Shown: positions 16,986-26,566, counted from the stretch's first letter. The stretch: 64,000 nt of DNA from CAYGZL01 sp964354345 (GCA_964354345.1 CAYGZL010000018.1:1-64000), one strand, 5' to 3'. Numbers and translations: made by a program. Notes: a model not told the origin generated them from the letters alone.

Positions 16986-17687
16986 TTATCCAAATCCTAA
17001 GCCACGTTCCTTCAGGGAAACGTAACGCCCCCCACCCAGCACAATATGATCGAGGACATTCAGGTCCAGCAGCTTGCCAGCCTGGACAATCGAGCGCGTC
17101 ACCGCGACATCCTCCGGGCTGGGCGTCGGATCGCCGCTCGGGTGATTATGGACCACGATGATCGCGGTGGCATTGGCCCGGATGGCTTCTTTAAACAGCT
17201 CACCCACCCGCACCTGTGAGTTGTTGACGGAGCCGCGGTATACCGGAACGATACTGAGCACCCGGTTGCGGGTATCGAGCAAGATCACTCGTAATTCCTC
17301 CTGCTCCAATGCACTCATTTCATAACGGAGCAGGTCCGCGGCGTCCTGCGGGCTATGAATGGCAGGACGTTCTTCGGGTATGGCAGTCGCCAACCGGCAG
17401 CCAAGTTCGATCGCGGCTTTAATTTGCGCTGCTTTCGCAATGCCAATCCCTTTTTGGTTGCACAATTCCGCGAATGCAGCCCGGTGCAAGCCTGGTAATC
17501 CACCAAATTCCTTAAGCAAGCGATGCCCAACCTGGACCGCGTTCTCACCCGGCAACCCCACCCGCAATAATATGGCGATCAATTCCGCATTGCTCAGCAC
17601 CTGCGGACCGATCCGTGCCAATCTTTCGCGCGGTCGTTCCGTTTCCTCCAGGTCAGTAATCCGATAAGTAGCGATTTGCTCTTTCAT
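16986..17687 (-). CDS. radC: RadC-family JAB-domain protein
   Basis: This 233-residue protein has an N-terminal helix-hairpin-helix region (GIGIAKAAQIKAAIELG) and a C-terminal JAB/MPN metalloprotease-like domain with the motif VVHNHPSGDPTPSPED. RadC was named for DNA repair, but its biochemical role is unsettled. It is transcribed toward the acylphosphatase gene, the stop codons lying only 13 bases apart, and follows the enolase gene and a hairpin. Confidence 0.9.
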   Translation of the reverse strand: MKEQIATYRITDLEETERPRERLARIGPQVLSNAELIAILLRVGLPGENAVQVGHRLLKEFGGLPGLHRAAFAELCNQKGIGIAKAAQIKAAIELGCRLATAIPEERPAIHSPQDAADLLRYEMSALEQEELRVILLDTRNRVLSIVPVYRGSVNNSQVRVGELFKEAIRANATAIIVVHNHPSGDPTPSPEDVAVTRSIVQAGKLLDLNVLDHIVLGGGRYVSLKERGLGFG

Positions 17688-17708
17688 ATTTTCAGGATAC
17701 TACACAAT

Positions 17709-17736
17709 GGGCGACGCATTTGAGTTTGCGTCGCCC
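17709..17736 (-). terminator. Probable terminator after enolase
   Basis: GGGCGACGCA (17709-17718) and TGCGTCGCCC (17727-17736) form a perfect 10-base stem with an 8-base loop between eno and radC. In the minus direction it is followed only by a modest T-rich run (ATTGTGT); in the plus direction by GTTTTCTTT. Confidence 0.6.
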
Positions 17737-17757
17737 GTTTTCTTTAGCGAATAAAGT

Positions 17758-19047
17758 TTAACGATTCAGCGCAGCCCAGCCTGCGTAGGTGGCATTATAG
17801 CCTAACTCTTCCTCGATACGTAGCAGTTGATTATATTTTGCCACGCGGTCGGAGCGAGCTGGCGCGCCCGTCTTTATTTGCCCCATATTGAGCGCCACCG
17901 CCAGGTCAGCGATCGTGGAGTCTTCCGTCTCACCAGAGCGGTGAGAAGTAACCGCCCGCCAACCAGCTCGCTGACATGTATCCACCGCCTCAATCGTCTC
18001 AGTCAGTGTGCCAATTTGATTCAGTTTAACCAGCAAGGCATTCGCGGCTTTCTCCTGGATCGCCCGCCGGACGCGCTCGGGATTGGTGACCAACAGGTCA
18101 TCGCCAACGATCTGGATTTTATGACCCACCTCTGCAGTGAGCATCACCCAGCCCGCCCAGTCATCTTGCGCCAGACCATCTTCGATCGATACGATCGGAT
18201 ATTGATCCACCCAGGATTTCCAAAAAGCGACCATTTGTTCGCTGCTCAGCTTCTTACCTTCCTTGCGTAAGTTGTACTTGCCGGATTCTGCTTCATAGAG
18301 CTCAGATGCAGCCGGGTCCAGGGCAATGCCTATCTGATCACCAGCTTTGTAGCCGGCTTTCTCAATTGCTTCCAGGATCACTTCCACTGCTTCAACATTG
18401 GCCTTCAGGTCGGGAGCGTAACCGCCTTCATCGCCAACCAGGGTTTTGTAGCCACGCGCCTTGAGCACTGCTTTCAGGGCATGGTAAATTTCTGCTCCCC
18501 ATCGCAAACCTTCAGCGAAGGACGGAGCCCCTAATGGCATAACCATGAATTCTTGTGCGTCGGTTGACTGCCAGCCGGTATGCGCACCACCGTTAAGGAT
18601 GTTCATCATCGGCACGGGCAACACGTGTGCATAGACGCCGCCAATATAGCGATAGAGCGGCAAACCTAAGGCACTTGCGGCTGCTTTTGCGACAGCCAGG
18701 CTGGTACCCAGCATAGCATTGGCTCCCAACCGGGATTTATTGGGAGTGCCGTCAAGTTCAAGCATGAACGTGTCAACACCCATCTGGTCTGTCGCATCCA
18801 TACCGATCAGTTCCTCAGCAATTAAGCTATTGACGTTGTCGACCGCCTTAAGCACGCCTTTGCCCAGGAAACGCGTTTTATCGCCATCCCGCAATTCCAA
18901 CGCTTCGTGGATGCCGGTCGAAGCGCCTGACGGAACTGCTGCCCGACCAATACTGCCGTCCAACAGGACCACTTCCACCTCAACGGTGGGATTGCCGCGT
19001 GAGTCTAGAATCTCACGTCCTGTAATGTCTTCAATAAATGTATCCAT
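17758..19047 (-). CDS. eno: Enolase
   Basis: This 429-residue protein is of family length. It converts 2-phosphoglycerate to phosphoenolpyruvate in glycolysis. It starts with ITGREILDSRGNPTVEVEV, and has the GAHTGWQSTDAQEF loop, metal-binding acids in SIEDGLAQDDW and the C-terminal SHRSGETEDSTIADLAVAL signature. AAGGA lies seven bases before the start. The gene follows pyrG on the same strand after a 141-base gap that probably contains its own promoter. Confidence 0.97.
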   Translation of the reverse strand: MDTFIEDITGREILDSRGNPTVEVEVVLLDGSIGRAAVPSGASTGIHEALELRDGDKTRFLGKGVLKAVDNVNSLIAEELIGMDATDQMGVDTFMLELDGTPNKSRLGANAMLGTSLAVAKAAASALGLPLYRYIGGVYAHVLPVPMMNILNGGAHTGWQSTDAQEFMVMPLGAPSFAEGLRWGAEIYHALKAVLKARGYKTLVGDEGGYAPDLKANVEAVEVILEAIEKAGYKAGDQIGIALDPAASELYEAESGKYNLRKEGKKLSSEQMVAFWKSWVDQYPIVSIEDGLAQDDWAGWVMLTAEVGHKIQIVGDDLLVTNPERVRRAIQEKAANALLVKLNQIGTLTETIEAVDTCQRAGWRAVTSHRSGETEDSTIADLAVALNMGQIKTGAPARSDRVAKYNQLLRIEEELGYNATYAGWAALNR

Positions 19048-19188
19048 CTTTCATCCTTAATATTAATTTGGATCAACTCAGAAACACTGTCAGGTTTCCA
19101 CGTTCTAATCGAAAGTTATATCAAATAAGTATAACCCATTTCTACCTATGTAAGCTCTCGTGACGGGTGTTCCGCCGGGTCGGGAGTT

Positions 19189-20832
19189 TTATTGAACAGC
19201 AACTTCTTGAGCTACCGGCGCCTGTAAACCCGCCCGTTGAGCAGCCGCTCTTAAAAAGCCTAGGAACAAGGGATGAGGCCGGTTCGGACGCGACAGGAAC
19301 TCTGGATGAAATTGCGTACCTACCATAAAGGGATGGTCAACCAGCTCAGCAATTTCGACCAACCGCCCATCAGGTGAAAGCCCGGAGAAGCGCATCCCAC
19401 CCTTCGCAAGAACATCCCGGTAGGAATTATTCAATTCAAACCGGTGCCGGTGCCGTTCCTGAACCAATGGCTGCCCATATGCGGCAGCGGCCTGCGTACC
19501 TGGTTGGAGCTGGCAAGGATAAAGGCCCAGGCGCATGGTGCCGCCCATATCGTCAATGGCGCGCTGATCGGGCATCAGGTCGATCACAGGATAGCGCGTG
19601 GATTGATCGAACTCAGTCGAGTTGGCATCTTCATCCTGGAACAAGTAGCGAGCGAACTCTACCACCATCAACTGCATTCCCAGGCACAATCCCAGGTAAG
19701 GTACTTTATGCTCGCGTGCAAAGTGCGCAGCCTGGATTTTACCCTCGATGCCCCGACTACCAAATCCCCCCGGTACCACGATGCCATCCGCGGCTTGCAC
19801 CAGATCCCAACCCCGACCTTTTTCCAACTCGGCGGAGTGAACCCAATTTATATGGACTTCCAATCCCAGGCGGATGCCTGCATGGCGTAGCGCTTCCCGC
19901 ACACTTATGTAGGCGTCATGTAGTTCGACATACTTCCCGACCAACGCCACAGTTACAGTTGGCTTAACGCGCCGCGCTTCCGCACTCAGTCGCACCCAAT
20001 CGGACCAATCGGGAGAACGGCGAGGCGTTAACCCAAAACGGTGCAAAATATACTCCGCTAACTGCCATTTTTCTAACATTAAGGGTACTTCATACAGCTC
20101 CTGGGCGGTAACCATAGGAATGACGGCCTGCCGGTCCACATCGCAGAATAAAGCGATCTTTTCACGCAGGTTGTCTTCTACCGGATAATCGGAGCGCGCA
20201 ACAATAACGTCCGGTAAAATACCGATCGAACGCAACTCCCTTACAGAGTGTTGCGTTGGCTTGGTTTTTAATTCACCGGTCGCGCCGATATAGGGCAACC
20301 AGGTAACATGGATATACAGGGTGTTTTCACGCCCGACATCTGTCCGCATCTGACGGATCGCTTCCAGGAAAGGCAACGATTCAATATCACCCACCGTGCC
20401 CCCGATTTCTACTAACACAATCTCAGCCCCGGTGGTCTTCGTCACCAGGCCAATCCGGCGTTTGATCTCGTTCGTAATATGGGGGATGACCTGGATCGTC
20501 CCACCCAGGAAATCGCCATGCCGTTCTTTGCCGATAATCTCGGCGTATACCTGGCCCGTGGTGACATTACAAACCTGGTTTAAGCTGACATCGATAAACC
20601 GTTCATAGTGTCCCAAATCCAGATCGGTCTCAGCGCCGTCATCTAATACGTAAACCTCACCATGTTGATAAGGGCTCATCGTACCAGGATCAACATTAAT
20701 GTATGGATCTAGTTTTTGTACTGCCACAGCAAATCCGCGCTCCTTGAGCAAACGTCCAATTGCCGCAGCGGTTACTCCCTTTCCGACCGAACTGACCACT
20801 CCACCGGTAAAAAAGATGTACTTCGTTGTCAT
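19189..20832 (-). CDS. pyrG: CTP synthase
   Basis: This 547-residue protein has the two expected domains: an N-terminal amidoligase starting KYIFFTGGVVSSVGKGVTAA (P-loop) and a C-terminal class I glutamine amidotransferase with nucleophile motif YLGLCLGMQL near residue 382 and a distal FHPEFLSRP. It makes CTP from UTP, ATP and glutamine. The start has GGAGG close upstream. It is divergent from pth, sharing a 113-base intergenic region. Confidence 0.97.
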   Translation of the reverse strand: MTTKYIFFTGGVVSSVGKGVTAAAIGRLLKERGFAVAVQKLDPYINVDPGTMSPYQHGEVYVLDDGAETDLDLGHYERFIDVSLNQVCNVTTGQVYAEIIGKERHGDFLGGTIQVIPHITNEIKRRIGLVTKTTGAEIVLVEIGGTVGDIESLPFLEAIRQMRTDVGRENTLYIHVTWLPYIGATGELKTKPTQHSVRELRSIGILPDVIVARSDYPVEDNLREKIALFCDVDRQAVIPMVTAQELYEVPLMLEKWQLAEYILHRFGLTPRRSPDWSDWVRLSAEARRVKPTVTVALVGKYVELHDAYISVREALRHAGIRLGLEVHINWVHSAELEKGRGWDLVQAADGIVVPGGFGSRGIEGKIQAAHFAREHKVPYLGLCLGMQLMVVEFARYLFQDEDANSTEFDQSTRYPVIDLMPDQRAIDDMGGTMRLGLYPCQLQPGTQAAAAYGQPLVQERHRHRFELNNSYRDVLAKGGMRFSGLSPDGRLVEIAELVDHPFMVGTQFHPEFLSRPNRPHPLFLGFLRAAAQRAGLQAPVAQEVAVQ

Positions 20833-20865
20833 ATGAGCCTCCGCAACTAATTTTATCTCAAAATG

Positions 20866-20894
20866 TTGACCCGTGCGTTACGCCGTGTTAAACT
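20866..20894 (+). promoter_or_regulatory. Promoter for pth
   Basis: TTGACC (20866-20871), a 17-base spacer and TAAACT (20889-20894) form a good sigma-70-type promoter 51 bases upstream of the pth start codon. Confidence 0.65.
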
Positions 20895-20945
20895 ACAAGT
20901 TCGCCTTAGGCATCAAATTTCCTCGGCGGTGGGAGTATTTCTGGA

Positions 20946-21551
20946 ATGGAGAACCAGTCGGAACTACCGTTCCGCAACCCTTACTTTCTAATCATCGGCC
21001 TCGGCAACCCGGGTCGTCAGTATCGTCAGAACCGGCACAATGTAGGTTTCATGACGATAGACCGTTTGGCACAGCGTTTGGGCGTTACTTTTACGCGCCT
21101 GGAAAGCAAGGCTCTGGTGACAAAATCCGATTACCATAATCACTCTCTGGTATTAGCCAAGCCACAAACTTATATGAACGCTGCCGGGCAGGCAGTTGGT
21201 TCGCTGGTCCGGTTTTATAAGGTTCCCTTAGAACAACTCATGATCGTTTATGATGATGTTGATTTACCCTTCGGCGTTCTACGGTTGCGACCGGATGGCG
21301 GTTCTGCAGGACAGAAAGGCATGGTATCAATCATTGAACAACTGGGAACGCAAATCTTCCCTCGGCTCAGGATCGGGATTGGTCGCCCGCCTGGGCGGAT
21401 GGAGGCAGCCGCTTATGTACTCCAAAATTTCTCGTCCCAAGATAATGAGCTGTTATACCAAATCCTGGATCAGGCCGTTGAGGCAATATTACTGTTCATC
21501 ACCGATGGCCTGGCTGCGACGATGAACCAATACAATCGTGTAGCAGAATGA
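20946..21551 (+). CDS. pth: Peptidyl-tRNA hydrolase
   Basis: This 201-residue enzyme recycles tRNA from drop-off peptidyl-tRNAs. It has LIIGLGNPGRQYRQNRHNVG with the catalytic histidine, KPQTYMNAAGQAV, and VYDDVDLPFG with the catalytic aspartate. The usual GGHNGL loop is replaced by GGSAGQKGM, a known variant in some phyla. GGGAG lies ten bases upstream of the ATG. A short palindrome (20959-20974) falls within the first ten codons. It precedes mfd, a pairing found in many bacteria. Confidence 0.95.
   Translation: MENQSELPFRNPYFLIIGLGNPGRQYRQNRHNVGFMTIDRLAQRLGVTFTRLESKALVTKSDYHNHSLVLAKPQTYMNAAGQAVGSLVRFYKVPLEQLMIVYDDVDLPFGVLRLRPDGGSAGQKGMVSIIEQLGTQIFPRLRIGIGRPPGRMEAAAYVLQNFSSQDNELLYQILDQAVEAILLFITDGLAATMNQYNRVAE
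20959..20974. repeat. Short palindrome CGGAAC-N4-GTTCCG in pth
   Basis: CGGAACTACCGTTCCG is a 6-base inverted repeat with a 4-base loop in a non-conserved N-terminal segment. Related sequences lie in mfd (22301-22316) and ftsQ (41371-41384). Confidence 0.5.
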
Positions 21552-21600
21552 GATTACCCCTTTTCATGTCATCCTGAACGAAGTAAAAGTTCGCAAAGCC

Positions 21601-24600
21601 ATGGGACTCGACTCACTCATCACTCAGATATCTGAATCCATTGAAGAGCTGACCCGTTCTATAGAAACCAGGCAGCCTATACCCTCTTTAGGCTTACGCC
21701 GTTCAGCCAGAGTACCGGTTGTTGCGGCTCTACTCATGAATTTGCCACGCCTGGTTGTGTACATCACCGACCGGGCTGACCATGCCTTGACTTTTGCTGA
21801 GGAATTAGAACTTTGGGCTCCGAAACTAAACCGCCTGGTTTATCCGGAGCCAACCCCTCTCTTTTATGAAAACGCCGCCTGGGGAGACGCCACCCGCCGT
21901 GACCGCCTGCTGACGTTGACCACTCTGGCTACCTGCCACATCCCTGGCGCCACCCCACCCCCAACCCCATTCTTAATCATCGCTCCAACCCGGGCTTTGA
22001 TGACGCGCACCGTACCTCGCCGCGACTTCCTGAATGCCACGCGCACCCTGCGGCTCGGACAGTCAATCCAGCTAGATGACCTGGCGCACAACTGGGTTAG
22101 TTTAGGTTACGAGCCGGTTAATACCGTAATTGCCCCGGGACAATTCGCCCGGCGGGGCGGGATTTTAGATCTCTGGCCGCCTGCAGAAGCGATCCCGGTG
22201 CGCTTGGAGTTGTTTGGCGATGAAATTGAAACCCTTCGTCATTTCGACCCCACCACCCAACGTACTTACAAATTGACCTCTGGTGTAGATACGGAAACTA
22301 CGGAACAAACGTTCCGCAATGAACCCCAACGAGTCCTGGTTACACCAGCCAAAGAGTTTCTTAGCAGCCAGCTTAGCGATACTGAATATTTTACAGAATT
22401 TGATATACCAAGGCTTCACCCAACACCAGCGGGCCTGTTAGATTACCTGCCCCGGTCAGCCTGGGTAATAATTGATGATGCCCTGACCTTCGAGGAAACA
22501 GTAGGCGAGATCGAGGAGCAGGCTGTCAAGATGCGCCAGGATGCCATTCAGGATGGCACCCTGCCCGCCGATTTCCCAATCCCTTACCTGACCTGGCCGG
22601 AAATCCAGGATACACTCACCCGTTACCCATTAATCGAATTAGGCTCCAGCATCGCCGATACGGAAGCGCCATCCGAAGATCAGAATATCTCGACTCCTCA
22701 CCATCTGGCTGAGCAATTTAGCGCTGGACCACGCTTTGCAGGTCGCCTGAAACCAGTGATGGACCATCTGATCGAGCGGTACCGGTCTGGAGAAACGCTC
22801 GTAATCGTCTCGCGCCAGTCTGCCCGGTTGAATGAACTCTGGCGCGAAGAGTCCGTCCCGACAGTACCCACTGCGTCCGAACCCATTTTCATAGAAGGCA
22901 GCCTCACCGAAGGCTGGATTTTTACACCAACGACCGGACATCCTCTGAACTTGCTAACCGATGGCGAAATCTTCGGCTGGCAACGTCCGAAACCCCGTCA
23001 ACGGCGCAGCGAACGATACCGCATCGCTCCGGAAGCCCCCGAAGCCGGTTACGCCGATTTACAAATGGGAGATTGGATCGTCCATATGGATCATGGGATC
23101 GGTCGTTTTATCGGTCTGGTGCGGCGTGCGGTGGAGGGCATAGAGCGTGAGTACCTGTGCCTGGAATACGCCGACGAAGCCCAATTATTTGTACCAGTCC
23201 ACCAGGTAGATCGTCTATCGCGTTATGTCGGTTCCGATAACCGATCACCTACTCCGAGCCGGCTGGGCAGTACGGAATGGCGCAGTGTAAAGAGTCACGT
23301 TAAAGAAGCTGTTCGTGAAATCGCTGAAGATTTGTTGGCTTTGTATGCTCAACGCAGCGTGATCGAAGGATACGCCTTTGGTGCTGATAGCCCCTGGCAA
23401 CAAGAGCTGGAGGCCAGTTTTCCGTATATCGAGACAGAAGATCAGATGCGTGTCCTGGCTGAAGTCAAACGCGACATGCAGAATAATCGCCCAATGGATC
23501 GCCTGATCTGTGGGGATGTTGGCTATGGGAAGACCGAAGTTGCACTGAGAGCGGCTTTTAAGGCAGTCAACGATAGCCGGCAGGTGGCGATCTTAGTGCC
23601 AACGACTGTCCTGGCGCAGCAGCACTACAACACATTTCAACAGCGGTTGGCAGCATACCCAGTCAGTGTGGAAATGCTTTCCCGATTCCGCACACCGCAT
23701 CAGCAGCGAGATATCCTGGAGCGACTGAGTAAAGGCCAGATCGATATCGTGATTGGCACCCATCGTTTGCTCTCGACCGATGTGGTTTTTAAAGATTTAG
23801 GCCTGGTCATCATTGATGAAGAGCAACGCTTCGGAGTGACTCATAAAGAAACCCTAAAGAAGATGCGCACCGAAGTTGATGTGCTGACCCTGACGGCGAC
23901 TCCCATCCCACGCACCCTGTATATGGCGTTAAGTGGTGTGCGTGACATTTCGACCATCAACACACCACCCGAAGAACGCCTACCCATCGTAACCCATGTT
24001 GGCCCATATTCTCCAAAGCTGGTGCGACAGGCGATCTTGCGCGAGCTAGAGCGTGGGGGGCAGATATTCTTTGTTCACAACCGGGTGCAAACAATTGAAG
24101 CCATGCGTAAACATTTGGAGAACCTGGCGCCAGAAGCGCGGGTGACCATTGCCCACGGTCAGATGCCGGAGACAGAATTGGCTGAACGGATGGAAATGTT
24201 CAACAATGGCGCCGTAGATGTATTACTGAGCACATCAATCATCGAATCTGGCCTGGATATCCCCAACGCCAATACCCTGATCGTTGATCGCGCAGACACA
24301 TTCGGCCTGGCGCAGCTTTACCAGCTCCGCGGGCGAGTTGGGCGAGGAGCGCAACGGGCATATGCTTATTTCTTCCGTCACAACAAGAAGCTGCCAAGTT
24401 TGGAAGGGCGCCAGCGCCTGGAAACAATCGCCGAAAACACGCAACTAGGGTCTGGATTCTCAATCGCCATGCGCGACCTGGAAATCCGTGGCACTGGAGA
24501 CATCCTGGGCACGCGCCAGCACGGTCACATTGCCGCAGTCGGTTTCCACCTCTATACCCGTCTGCTGTCTGAAGCCGTAAAACGCCTGCGTTCCGAAAAA

Positions 24601-25101
24601 GGATTGACCTCAATTGATCTGGGTTCAAGGTTGGACCTACCCTTCCGCACTGTGCAACTATCTTCGGTCAGTGTTGAATTGCCCCTCCCGGTGAGTATCC
24701 CCACAGAATATGTAGCGGACAAAACCATACGCTTGGGTTTATACCGCCGAATCGCCGATTTGCGCGCATCAGACGAAATAGACGCCTTGAATGAAGAATT
24801 GCAGGATCGCTTCGGTCCCCTTCCTACACCAACTCATAACCTGTTTTACCAACTTAAGGTTCGCCTGCTGGCTGAACAGGCTGGACTGGCCACTATCTCC
24901 GCTGAAGGCGGTCAGCTTGTGATGCGGTACCCAGACAACATCCTGCCCGAGGTCCTACCCGATCTTGGACCAGCAGTGAGGATTGGGAAAACCGCATTAT
25001 GGATGTCGTACAAAGCCCTCCCAGATTGGCAAACTCTCCTGGTAGGGATCCTTAACAGTCTAAAAACCAATCATAAAGAAGAAACTAAACCAGACAATTA
25101 A
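21601..25101 (+). CDS. mfd: Transcription-repair coupling factor
   Basis: This 1166-residue protein has the Mfd layout: a UvrB-like N-terminal part that binds UvrA, an RNA-polymerase-interaction module (MGDWIVHMDHGIGRF through EYADEAQLFVPV, about residues 485-535), RecG-like translocase motors with the P-loop GDVGYGKTEVA near 637 and a DEEQ box near 738 (VIIDEEQRFGV), motif VI QLRGRVGRG, and a C-terminal TRCF domain. It displaces stalled RNA polymerase and recruits nucleotide-excision repair. It follows pth by 49 bases. The N-terminal region carries a small palindromic insertion at 22301-22316. Confidence 0.95.
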   Translation: MGLDSLITQISESIEELTRSIETRQPIPSLGLRRSARVPVVAALLMNLPRLVVYITDRADHALTFAEELELWAPKLNRLVYPEPTPLFYENAAWGDATRRDRLLTLTTLATCHIPGATPPPTPFLIIAPTRALMTRTVPRRDFLNATRTLRLGQSIQLDDLAHNWVSLGYEPVNTVIAPGQFARRGGILDLWPPAEAIPVRLELFGDEIETLRHFDPTTQRTYKLTSGVDTETTEQTFRNEPQRVLVTPAKEFLSSQLSDTEYFTEFDIPRLHPTPAGLLDYLPRSAWVIIDDALTFEETVGEIEEQAVKMRQDAIQDGTLPADFPIPYLTWPEIQDTLTRYPLIELGSSIADTEAPSEDQNISTPHHLAEQFSAGPRFAGRLKPVMDHLIERYRSGETLVIVSRQSARLNELWREESVPTVPTASEPIFIEGSLTEGWIFTPTTGHPLNLLTDGEIFGWQRPKPRQRRSERYRIAPEAPEAGYADLQMGDWIVHMDHGIGRFIGLVRRAVEGIEREYLCLEYADEAQLFVPVHQVDRLSRYVGSDNRSPTPSRLGSTEWRSVKSHVKEAVREIAEDLLALYAQRSVIEGYAFGADSPWQQELEASFPYIETEDQMRVLAEVKRDMQNNRPMDRLICGDVGYGKTEVALRAAFKAVNDSRQVAILVPTTVLAQQHYNTFQQRLAAYPVSVEMLSRFRTPHQQRDILERLSKGQIDIVIGTHRLLSTDVVFKDLGLVIIDEEQRFGVTHKETLKKMRTEVDVLTLTATPIPRTLYMALSGVRDISTINTPPEERLPIVTHVGPYSPKLVRQAILRELERGGQIFFVHNRVQTIEAMRKHLENLAPEARVTIAHGQMPETELAERMEMFNNGAVDVLLSTSIIESGLDIPNANTLIVDRADTFGLAQLYQLRGRVGRGAQRAYAYFFRHNKKLPSLEGRQRLETIAENTQLGSGFSIAMRDLEIRGTGDILGTRQHGHIAAVGFHLYTRLLSEAVKRLRSEKGLTSIDLGSRLDLPFRTVQLSSVSVELPLPVSIPTEYVADKTIRLGLYRRIADLRASDEIDALNEELQDRFGPLPTPTHNLFYQLKVRLLAEQAGLATISAEGGQLVMRYPDNILPEVLPDLGPAVRIGKTALWMSYKALPDWQTLLVGILNSLKTNHKEETKPDN
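22301..22316. repeat. Short palindrome CGGAAC-N4-GTTCCG in mfd
   Basis: CGGAACAAACGTTCCG has the same arms as the copy in pth but a different loop. It is translated within TEQTFRN, in a region not conserved in the family. Confidence 0.5.
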
Positions 25102-25115
25102 CTTTCAAAATTCGT

Positions 25116-25739
25116 ATGGTGATATTTCCACCCGGTATTCCCCTTTCCAAACGTGTTCTGGATTTATTCTTGAGCAGTATTGGCTTGCTGCTGCTCTGTC
25201 CAATATTGCTGCTGATCGCCCTCTTGACCTGGATCTTTCATGGTCGCCCGATCCTCTTCCGCCAACTCAGGCCCGGTTACCGAACCAAACCATTTGGCGT
25301 TTTAAAATTCCGCACAATGACGAATACTCACGATGCTCAGGGAAAGCTGTTGCCCGATGAAAAACGCCTGACTCGGCTGGGACGGTTCTTGCGGACCACC
25401 AGCCTGGATGAATTGCCCGAATTGATTAATGTGCTGCGCGGAGAGATGAGTCTGGTTGGACCACGCCCGCTCTTGATGCACTATCTTGATCGTTACAGCC
25501 CCGAGCAGGCGCGCCGACATACCGTCTTGCCTGGCATCACCGGTTGGGCCCAAATTAATGGTCGCAACGCAATCACCTGGGAGGATAAATTTCAATTAGA
25601 TGTCTGGTACGTTGATCACTGGTCCCTGCGCCTGGATTTGAAAATCCTGTTCTTGACTGTGTGGAAAGTAATCAAACGCGAAGGAATCAGCCAACCCGGT
25701 CAGGTAACGATGGAAGAATTTATGGGCAACGAGAAATAA
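25116..25739 (+). CDS. Polyprenyl-phosphate sugar-1-phosphate transferase
   Basis: This 207-residue protein of the bacterial sugar transferase family has one N-terminal membrane helix (LFLSSIGLLLLCPILLLIAL), then RPGYRTKPFGVLKFRTM, TSLDELPELINVLRGEMSLV and GPRPLL, the hallmark motifs of WcaJ/EpsL-type enzymes. It loads a sugar-1-phosphate on undecaprenyl phosphate to begin a glycan or glycoprotein sugar. It starts 14 bases after mfd and no other glycan gene adjoins it. The 3' end overlaps the C-terminal remnant of an opposite-strand pseudogene. Confidence 0.9.
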   Translation: MVIFPPGIPLSKRVLDLFLSSIGLLLLCPILLLIALLTWIFHGRPILFRQLRPGYRTKPFGVLKFRTMTNTHDAQGKLLPDEKRLTRLGRFLRTTSLDELPELINVLRGEMSLVGPRPLLMHYLDRYSPEQARRHTVLPGITGWAQINGRNAITWEDKFQLDVWYVDHWSLRLDLKILFLTVWKVIKREGISQPGQVTMEEFMGNEK

Positions 25740-26441
25740 CGCTCGTACTTTGGTTCCCAACCAACCGATTTGTATTCCCCAGTAGCCCGATCTTGCTGAT
25801 ACTTTCCCCGATACTCACCACGTAGAACTTGTTGAAGCGCTTCCGAAAGCCAATCTACTTCATTCATTTCATTATATAAACCAATAGATACGCAAATCAC
25901 ACCTGGCATCTCCGACCGATCGCCGATCAATATAGGCTGCCGGACAGTCTGGGCTTGTTCCGGCGAAAGGCATAACAAATGCAGGATATTAGGATGGGCG
26001 CAAAAACAGCCATTGCGTACGCCAATACCAAACTTCTAGCCCAGGATAGAAACCGTTTTGAAATGTAAAATCTCTTGCAGGGCCAGAGGGATCATCTTAT
26101 TTAAAAGTATCTTTCCTCCCAACCAACACGCCTGTGCCAAACGGCACATACACCATATGCGCAGATATCGCCACATAATCCAGACAGGCCGGGACAGACA
26201 GCCCCAACATTGCAATCTGGCGGTGAGGCGCTAATTGAGCACAATCCACCAGAATTTGAGCGCCAACCGCATGCGCCTTTTCAGCCAGGCGGTGGATAGG
26301 ATTGAGATAACTGGAGTCAGTGCGATATGGCTTTTGTGAGCCATCCAACAACGGAACCTGGTTTTCTGGCCCGATAAACAATGGGCGATAGGAAGTATGA
26401 AAAGTCATAATGTTGCCTGAAATGGAATTTAGGATGACCAA
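25700..26441 (-). pseudogene. Eroded class V aminotransferase (SufS/cysteine-desulfurase-like)
   Basis: Three separate blocks of a class V PLP-dependent aminotransferase survive. Block one (from about 26409) has PLFIGPENQVPLLDGS, typical of the N-terminus, and runs straight into block two (HRLAEKAHAVGAQILVDCAQ, then LDYVAISAHMVYVPFG), so about 150 residues between them are gone. In block two the usual SAHK lysine that binds PLP reads SAHM, and the frame ends at 26097. Block three (about 26030 to 25700) has FGIGVRNGCFCAHPN and PGVICVSIGLYNEMNEVDWL, the C-terminal signature. Two internal deletions and loss of the lysine make it inactive. Confidence 0.75.
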
Positions 26442-26482
26442 AAATTAGCGGCGCGCGGTCAAAAAAGCTGTTAATAAGCGGA

Positions 26483-26497
26483 TATTGTAAGACAATA
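26483..26497. promoter_or_regulatory. Small inverted repeat upstream of the mraZ promoter
   Basis: TATTGT-aag-ACAATA lies five bases upstream of the mraZ -35 box. It may be a regulator site, or chance. Confidence 0.3.
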
Positions 26498-26502
26498 ACC
26501 TC

Positions 26503-26531
26503 TTGCTTTAAGGAATGACCTCTTGTATACT
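26503..26531 (+). promoter_or_regulatory. mraZ promoter (head of the dcw cluster)
   Basis: TTGCTT (26503-26508), a 17-base spacer and TATACT (26526-26531) form a strong sigma-70-type promoter whose expected start is near 26538, just before the MraZ boxes. Confidence 0.75.
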
Positions 26532-26541
26532 AAACTCACCC

Positions 26542-26566
26542 GTGGGAGAAAGTGGGTAATTGTGGA
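26542..26566 (+). promoter_or_regulatory. MraZ operator: three direct repeats at 10-base spacing
   Basis: GTGGG at 26542, GTGGG at 26552 and GTGGA at 26562 recur every 10 bases, which is the known MraZ-binding pattern (TGGG-type boxes with 5-base spacers). The position at the expected transcription start fits autorepression of the whole cluster. Confidence 0.8.

Noticed and set aside
19374..19967. Plus-strand frames inside pyrG
   Set aside because: They mirror conserved pyrG sequence on the other strand and show no recognisable domain.
20873..21139. A second frame across the start of pth
   Set aside because: It overlaps the pth gene in another frame, matches no family and begins inside the pth promoter; pth has all its catalytic motifs in the other frame.
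24235..24628. Minus-strand open frames inside mfd
   Set aside because: They are antisense to conserved helicase motifs and show no family features; they follow from the codon bias of mfd.
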